Below are positions 59,010 through 64,000 of a stretch of 64,000 nt of DNA, in pieces (positions within the stretch are counted from its first letter, which is position 1; every line of letters starts with the position of its first letter). Under the pieces are notes generated by a model. The model did not search any database and was not told the DNA's origin. It saw only the letters and a program-made list of their open reading frames with translations. Both the position numbers and the translations under genes were made by a program. The stretch lies in the NCBI RefSeq assembly GCF_000336955.1, contig NZ_AOLI01000008.1, forward strand, positions 1 through 64,000, in the 5' to 3' direction. The stretch is from Haloferax larsenii JCM 13917 (GTDB lineage Archaea; Halobacteriota; Halobacteria; Halobacteriales; Haloferacaceae).

Positions 59010-59876
59010 TTACTGCTCGTTGATGGCGTCAGACGCGATACTGCGGCCACGTGCGTTGAGTTGCACTTCGCGGCGGACTCGAATCTCGTCGACCACGTTG
59101 TGGTCGATGAGTCGCTGAAAGAGTTCTTCGACCTCGTCCACGTCGAGGCCGAGGAAGTCCGGAATGTCGAACGGCGAGACACCGGAGTAGAGTGCGGTGA
59201 GAACCTGCTTGTCGGTCTCGCTCAGTTCGATGGACGTCTCTGAGAGTTCTTCACCCTCTCGGAGAAGCGTATAGAGGAACGTAATCGCCCGCTCGGACCC
59301 GGAGATGTACGTCTGGAGACTCGTCCCCTCGTCGTCCGAGTGTTCGACTTCGATGACGCTTCGAGACTGGTCGATAATCGTCCGCTCGCCGGTCTTGATG
59401 TCGCCGATGTCGTCGAGTCGAATCTCGACGAACTTGCCACCGACGGTCGCCATGCTCACTGCTTCTTCTTCGACTTTCAGCCGAGACTTCTCCCACTCGG
59501 TGTTTTGAACCACACCACCAGCGACCGCTGGGTGCCGAGCGAGGAACTGCTCTGAGTTCAAAAGCGCCCCGAAGAAGTCCACCTCGAACTCGTCGTAATC
59601 GACGGGGGCGAGGAGTAAGACCCCAGAGGGGATGTGGAGGCTGAAGTAGTCCGAGACGGTTGCGATGCGCTGGTTCACGTCGAACCGCCCACCGAGCTTT
59701 TCGATTTTCGGGAGGGGTATCGTCCGCTTCCCGCCGGTCCCTGCCAATATTAGTCGTTTATTTGACAGGAGAATCCGGCCGCTCGTCCAGTTCACGTCGT
59801 GCATCTCCCGGCCGTCTTTTATCACCTGGAGGAAGCGGCCGCGCGTGTCTCCAAGTTTTTGCTCACCGGGTTTCAT
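59010..59876 (-). CDS. cheF2: chemotaxis protein CheF 2
   Basis: 288 residues, CheF/DUF439 family. The sequence FLQVIKDGREMHDVNWTSGRILLSNKRLILAGTGGKRTIPLPKIEKLGGRFDVNQRI aligns with CheF1. The C-terminus (ELSETDKQVLTALYSGVSPFDIPDFLGLDVDEVEELFQRLIDHNVVDEI) resembles a winged-helix module, and CheF1 ends similarly. It is the distal gene of the cheB-cheA-cheR-cheF2 unit, 3 bases after cheR. Confidence 0.92.
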   Translation of the reverse strand: MKPGEQKLGDTRGRFLQVIKDGREMHDVNWTSGRILLSNKRLILAGTGGKRTIPLPKIEKLGGRFDVNQRIATVSDYFSLHIPSGVLLLAPVDYDEFEVDFFGALLNSEQFLARHPAVAGGVVQNTEWEKSRLKVEEEAVSMATVGGKFVEIRLDDIGDIKTGERTIIDQSRSVIEVEHSDDEGTSLQTYISGSERAITFLYTLLREGEELSETSIELSETDKQVLTALYSGVSPFDIPDFLGLDVDEVEELFQRLIDHNVVDEIRVRREVQLNARGRSIASDAINEQ

Positions 59877-59879
59877 CAG

Positions 59880-60719
59880 TCACCTCTCCTGGTCGTCTCG
59901 TGCGCGGTAGATGCGCAAGCGCTTTTCTACCGGTTCGAACTGACCGCGACAGCTGGGTGGAATCGTCTCCGTCATGCCGATGGTCAGGTAGCCGTCCTCT
60001 TTGAGTGCCGACCCGAGCGTCTCGAACACTGCACGTTTTGACTCGGCATTGATGTAAATAAAGAGGTTACGACAGACGACCAAATCGAAGGTCCCCGGCG
60101 GGTCCTGGCGAATGAGGTCGTGGCGTTTGAACTCCACCATGTCGGTGACGGCGTCGGCGACGCGGAACACGTCGTCGTCGCGTTCGACGTAGCGCTCCCA
60201 GTTTCCGATGGGGTCGAGTTGCTCGGCGACGTCGTTCGTCTCCGACGCTCGGTACTCCGCCGCTCTGGCGGCCCGGAGTATCTCACGCTTGATGTCCGTG
60301 CCGGTGATTTCGATGCGACGCTCGTCTATCTGGCTGTCGTCGTGAGCGAGCATGCCCAGCGAGTACGCCTCGCGGCCGTCGGAACAGGCGGCGCTCCAGA
60401 TTTTAATCGGGTCGCGTCTGCTCCCCTTTTTGCTCAAGTCACGGAGCACGTCTCTGAGCGCCTCCCAGACCTCGGGGTTGCGGAAGAAACTCGTGACGTT
60501 CACCGAGAGCGCGTCGAGGAGTTCCTGCTGTTCGTCTTCGTCTTCTTGCAACAGTTCGTGGTACTCGTCGTAGTCGTCGACGCGCCGACGCCGCATCCGC
60601 GCGGAGATGCGCCGGTCGAGGTACGCGTCGTTGTAGGAACTCGTCTGGAAGTGCAGCGAGTTCTCGACGTACTCCAAGAGCGGTTCGAACGACGGGTCGT
60701 CCTCACGTGGAGACGGCAT
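59880..60719 (-). CDS. cheR: chemotaxis methyltransferase CheR
   Basis: 279 residues. The N-terminal CheR helix domain (about 1-85) contains SVNVTSFFRNPEVW; the SAM-binding domain has IKIWSAACSDGREAYSLGML, ITGTDIKREIL and DLVVCRNLFIYINAESKRAVFETLGSAL. It methylates glutamates on taxis transducers for adaptation. Its ATG overlaps the cheA stop by one base (TAATG). Confidence 0.96.
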   Translation of the reverse strand: MPSPREDDPSFEPLLEYVENSLHFQTSSYNDAYLDRRISARMRRRRVDDYDEYHELLQEDEDEQQELLDALSVNVTSFFRNPEVWEALRDVLRDLSKKGSRRDPIKIWSAACSDGREAYSLGMLAHDDSQIDERRIEITGTDIKREILRAARAAEYRASETNDVAEQLDPIGNWERYVERDDDVFRVADAVTDMVEFKRHDLIRQDPPGTFDLVVCRNLFIYINAESKRAVFETLGSALKEDGYLTIGMTETIPPSCRGQFEPVEKRLRIYRARDDQER

Positions 60720-62926
60720 TAGTCCGCTGCCTCCTCGGAACTACCGGGGAGTTCGGTGGGGTCGACTTCGTACATCGCTCGCTTGCCCTCGTCCGGCATC
60801 TCCAGCGTGGAGACGTCGAGAATCGGGATGACGTTCCCGTCACCGATTACCGCCGTGCCGGAGAGTCCGTCGACACCCGAAAGCGGCCCTTGGAGAGGCG
60901 TCACGACGACTTCCTCTTGCTTCGTCACGCCGTCGCAGTGAAGCGCCACCTGTCTGTCGTCGGGGCGGATTCGGACGACCATCCCGCGGTCGGGGTCGGG
61001 AGAGTCGATTTCCAGCGCCTCGCGGAGACGGATGAGCGGGAAGATGGTGTCCTCGTGGACGATGACTTCCGCGCCGTTGACCGTCTGGACGCGGTCGCGG
61101 CGGCTGATTTCGTCGATGTACTTGATTGGGACGCCGAACTCGCGGTCGTCGACCTGCACGAACAGGACCTTGATGATAGCGACCGAGACGGGGAGTCGAA
61201 TCTTGACCGTGCTGCCTTCGCCCGGTTCGCTCTCGACCGACACCGACCCGTCGAGCGATTCGACGGTCGTCTTGACGACGTCCATCCCGACACCGCGGCC
61301 GGAGACGTCGGTAATCTCGTCGTTGGTCGACAGTCCGGGGTGGAAGATGTAGTCGAAGACTTCCGAGTCGGGCATCGCGTTCATCTCTTCGCGCGTCTCG
61401 ACGCCCTCGGAGACGACCTTGTCGCGGACGGCGTCGGCGTCGATACCGCTGCCGTCGTCTTCGACGGTCACGATGACCGTGTCGTGTTGCCGCCGGGCGG
61501 AGAGCTTGATGGTCCCCGTTCGTGACTTCCCGTTTGCCTCACGCACGTCCGGTTCTTCGATGCCGTGGTCGACGGCGTTCCGAAGGACGTGCATCAGCGG
61601 GTCCGAAATCTCGTCGAGGATGGTGCGGTCGAGTTCGATGTCCTCGCCCTCCACCTTGAACGACACCCGCTTGTCCTGTTCGCGAGCGAGGTCGCGGACG
61701 AGACGCGGGAACTTGTCGAACACCTTCTTCAGCGGGATGAGCCGCATGTCCATGACGGTGTTCTGGAGGTTCGAGGATATCTTGTCCAGCTCGTCGAGGG
61801 TGTCGAGCGCCGTGTGTTTCTCCTCGTCGATAGCGTTTCGAAGCTTGATTCGACTCGTCACCAGTTGCTCGACGAGTTCGTGGAGTTCGTCGAGTTGGTC
61901 GACGTCGACGCGGACGGACTTGACGGCGGATATCGACCGCGTCTCTTCTTTCTTGTCACCGTCGTCGTCGGACTTCTTGGTCTTCGAACCGCTCTTCGTA
62001 GAGGAAGACGACGACCCCGACTCGTCGGTGGAACCGCTCTCCGGCGAGTCGCCATCGTCTGCGCTCTCGTCGTCTGCGCCCTCGCCGTCTGCGTCTTCGG
62101 ACGAGTCGGTCGCGTCCTCTGCTGTCTCGCTCGCGTCTGCGTCCGTGCCTGCCTCGGCTTCGACGTCGATGTCACCGTCGAGAGCCTCTGAAACGTCCGT
62201 CGCTTCGATAGCGGAGAGCTTCCAGAGCCCCTGGAAGTCGCTCTCGACGCTCTCCGGCGAGTCGTCGGCGATGAACAGGTCGAATCCGTCGTCGAACTCG
62301 CCGTTTTCGATAGCGTCACGCGGGGGATTCATCCCGGCGACGTCGATTTCTTCCGGGATACCGCTGAGGAAGATACCGGCGTCGACGCCAGCCATGTCGC
62401 CCGCGTCGAGTTCGATGCGGGCGTGGGTTAGCTGTGTAGCCTCGACAGCATCGACGTCGACGGTTTCGGCGGCGAGTGCGACGAGGTCGACTTCGGTATC
62501 GTCGTCGGCTTCGTCAGGTGCCGCCGCGTTCGAGTTTCCCTCCTCAGCTCCCGATTCGACGGCCGCCCGAATCTCGTCGACCGTGTCGGTCGGGTCGATA
62601 GTGGACTCGCCGTTTTCTTCGATGTCGTGGAGAATCTCGACGATGAGGTCCATCCCGTCGAAGACGAGGTCCATCCGCTCGGGCGTCACGTCGAGTCGCC
62701 CGTGGCGAATCTCGTCGAGGAGGTCCTCGACGGCGTGTGCGACCGTCGCGGCGTTGTCGAAGCCCATCGCGCCGAAGTTCCCCTTCAGCGTGTGGGCCTG
62801 CCGGAAGATGTCGTCTATCGCTTCCGTGTCGTCCGGATTCGACTCCAGCGACAGAAGCGAGTTGTTCAGTTGCGTGATGCTCTCTTCGCTTTCCGTGATG
62901 AATGCTTGGTAGAGTTCTTCGTCCAT
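60719..62926 (-). CDS. cheA: chemotaxis histidine kinase CheA
   Basis: 735 residues. P1 Hpt domain with phospho-His45 (AHTLKGNFGAMG), a CheY-binding-like region (about 150-250), an acidic Ser/Asp linker (about 255-335), dimerisation helices, HATPase (HVLRNAVDHGIEEP, VEDDGSGIDADAVRDKVVSEG, SGRGVGMDVVKTTVE) and a CheW-like P5 domain ending near 720. It phosphorylates CheY and CheB in response to transducers. ATG 62926 is preferred to a start 23 codons upstream. The stop overlaps the cheR start. Confidence 0.96.
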   Translation of the reverse strand: MDEELYQAFITESEESITQLNNSLLSLESNPDDTEAIDDIFRQAHTLKGNFGAMGFDNAATVAHAVEDLLDEIRHGRLDVTPERMDLVFDGMDLIVEILHDIEENGESTIDPTDTVDEIRAAVESGAEEGNSNAAAPDEADDDTEVDLVALAAETVDVDAVEATQLTHARIELDAGDMAGVDAGIFLSGIPEEIDVAGMNPPRDAIENGEFDDGFDLFIADDSPESVESDFQGLWKLSAIEATDVSEALDGDIDVEAEAGTDADASETAEDATDSSEDADGEGADDESADDGDSPESGSTDESGSSSSSTKSGSKTKKSDDDGDKKEETRSISAVKSVRVDVDQLDELHELVEQLVTSRIKLRNAIDEEKHTALDTLDELDKISSNLQNTVMDMRLIPLKKVFDKFPRLVRDLAREQDKRVSFKVEGEDIELDRTILDEISDPLMHVLRNAVDHGIEEPDVREANGKSRTGTIKLSARRQHDTVIVTVEDDGSGIDADAVRDKVVSEGVETREEMNAMPDSEVFDYIFHPGLSTNDEITDVSGRGVGMDVVKTTVESLDGSVSVESEPGEGSTVKIRLPVSVAIIKVLFVQVDDREFGVPIKYIDEISRRDRVQTVNGAEVIVHEDTIFPLIRLREALEIDSPDPDRGMVVRIRPDDRQVALHCDGVTKQEEVVVTPLQGPLSGVDGLSGTAVIGDGNVIPILDVSTLEMPDEGKRAMYEVDPTELPGSSEEAAD

Positions 62927-62928
62927 GG

Positions 62929-64000
62929 TCAGGTAGTAAGGCCTCGGAGTGCTTCGTCGGTGATGCGGTCGTCGGGTGCGACAGTGTCGACACACCCTGC
63001 CTCGATGGCGCGCTTCGGCATCCCGAAGATAGCTGACGTTTCTTCGTCCTGTGCGACCGTGTGGCCGCCCGCGCGGCTGATGCGGGACATGCCTTCGACA
63101 CCGTCGCGGCCCATCCCCGTCAGGAGGACGCCCGCGAGTGGCGCGTCGACCACCTCTGCGGCCGACGACATCGTGAGGTCGATTGCCGGTTTGACACCGT
63201 GAAGTGGGTCATCGTCGGAGAGCTCGAGTTTCAGGCGGCCGGCGCGGTCACCCGTCACGAGGAGGTGTGACCCGCCGGGCGCGATTCTGATTTCGCCCGG
63301 GCCGATTCGCTCGCCGTCGGTCGCCTCTTCGACGTTGTATTCACATCGCGCGTCGAGGCGAGCCGCGAATCGCTTCGTGAATCCCGCGGGCATGTGCTGG
63401 ACGACGATTGCGCGCAATCCGGCCTCCTTCGGGAGCGCAGCGAGGACGCGCTCGACGACGTTCGGCCCGCCGGTCGATGCACCGATGATGAGTGTCGAAC
63501 CCTCTTCGGGAAGCTGTTCTGTGTCCCCCTTCGACGACGCCGGTGACGCACTGGTTGCGGTCGACGTCGACGCCGACGCCGATGTCGACGCGGATGCTGT
63601 CGTCGTCGGAGATGGCCGCGACTTGTTGGCCGCCGAGAGGTCCACTGCCGCAGCGGACTGAATCTTCTCGACGAGTTCGCGCTTGACACGCGGCATCTCG
63701 GAGGTAACTTCACCACCAGGTTTCGTCACGAAGTCGACCGCGCCTCGGTCGAGTGCTTCGAACGTCACGTCCGCGTCCTCCTCGGCGTGTGCCGAGAGCA
63801 TCAAGATGGGAGTCGGACACTCGTCCATGATGGCCTCGACGGCGTCGAGACCGTTCATCTCCGGCATCTCGATGTCCATCGTCACGACATCGGGGCTGTG
63901 TTCTTGGACCACGTCGATAGCCTCGCGTCCGTTTCCGGCCTCGGCGATTACCTCGACGTTAGCGTCTTCGAGGAGGGTCCGAATCAGCGTCCGCATGAAT
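62929..64000 (-). CDS. cheB: chemotaxis methylesterase CheB (5' end outside the window)
   Basis: The in-window part covers most of CheB: the receiver with VVTMDIEMPEMNG (phosphoacceptor Asp) and TPILMLSAHA, an Ser/Ala/Thr-rich linker, and the methylesterase domain with LIIGASTGGP, VVQHMPAGFTKRFAARLD, EIRIAPGGSH and GVLLTGMGRDGVEGM, carrying the Ser-His-Asp triad region. The last in-window codons read FMRTLIR, so the true start, normally about 13 codons earlier, lies beyond base 64000. It demethylates transducers for adaptation. It is 2 bases upstream of cheA. Confidence 0.95.
   Translation of the reverse strand, partial: FMRTLIRTLLEDANVEVIAEAGNGREAIDVVQEHSPDVVTMDIEMPEMNGLDAVEAIMDECPTPILMLSAHAEEDADVTFEALDRGAVDFVTKPGGEVTSEMPRVKRELVEKIQSAAAVDLSAANKSRPSPTTTASASTSASASTSTATSASPASSKGDTEQLPEEGSTLIIGASTGGPNVVERVLAALPKEAGLRAIVVQHMPAGFTKRFAARLDARCEYNVEEATDGERIGPGEIRIAPGGSHLLVTGDRAGRLKLELSDDDPLHGVKPAIDLTMSSAAEVVDAPLAGVLLTGMGRDGVEGMSRISRAGGHTVAQDEETSAIFGMPKRAIEAGCVDTVAPDDRITDEALRGLTT

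Overview
The window is haloarchaeal chromosome (class Halobacteria, most likely order Haloferacales, Haloferax/Halogeometricum-like). The evidence is strongly acidic proteins, GC-rich coding DNA with AT-rich promoters, many probable leaderless starts (a TATA box 24-31 bases before ATG), TFE with DUF2110, Tat-type lipoproteins, archaellins, CheF and an IS1341-type TnpB. The first 19 bases are the Tn5/Nextera mosaic end, so base 1 is an adapter-trimmed contig edge and not a biological boundary.

Layout. 20-6730 (minus): a type IV pilus/secretion operon read pilB-like ATPase, TadC-like membrane platform, two pilin-like proteins and a third cut by the contig edge. 7047-26951: mostly housekeeping genes: membrane proteins, tRNA-Arg(CCU), tatA, peroxiredoxin, HD hydrolase, MscS, YhbY and RNase P component 4, two family-4 glycosyltransferases, DUF2797, a sugar epimerase, an SDR, tRNA methylase Trm56, TFE-DUF2110-DUF5803, a CinA-like protein, a NAD-kinase-like protein, a PhoU-like regulator, a LEA-14-type surface protein and several small proteins. 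26952-27402 has no intact gene but holds a 20-base palindrome and a possible TnpB relic. 27403-30676: a proline catabolism set (ALDH, HTH regulator, proline dehydrogenase). 30845-35846: a five-gene Liv-type ABC importer operon. Then a RIO-like kinase, a UspA protein and an acyl-CoA dehydrogenase.

38537-64000 is a motility and chemotaxis island: a stand-alone FlaD/E-domain protein, a 7TM-PAS histidine kinase, a TnpB element, an actin-fold ATPase, a second FlaD/E-domain protein, cheD-cheC-cheY, an acidic unknown, a winged-helix protein, archaellins flgA1-flgA2, a KaiC-like ATPase, arlCE-F-G-H-I-J-cheF, and facing them cheF2-cheR-cheA-cheB (cheB runs off the window). Together these encode the archaellum filament, its motor and platform, the switch complex and the adaptation and phosphorelay parts of taxis. 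CheW and the transducers are not in the window.

Most interesting is a shared operator-like element, TATCAR-TT-YTGATA preceded by TGA, found before flgA1 and near both stand-alone FlaD/E genes. Its arms vary in a compensatory way. A weaker copy lies between the KaiC-like gene and arlCE. It suggests a local motility regulon that includes the FlaD/E-like proteins, and next to them an actin-like ATPase. Second is the TnpB element, which has an intact RuvC triad, a 39-residue companion gene and four short strong hairpins placed where a guide RNA would be expected and at its upstream end.
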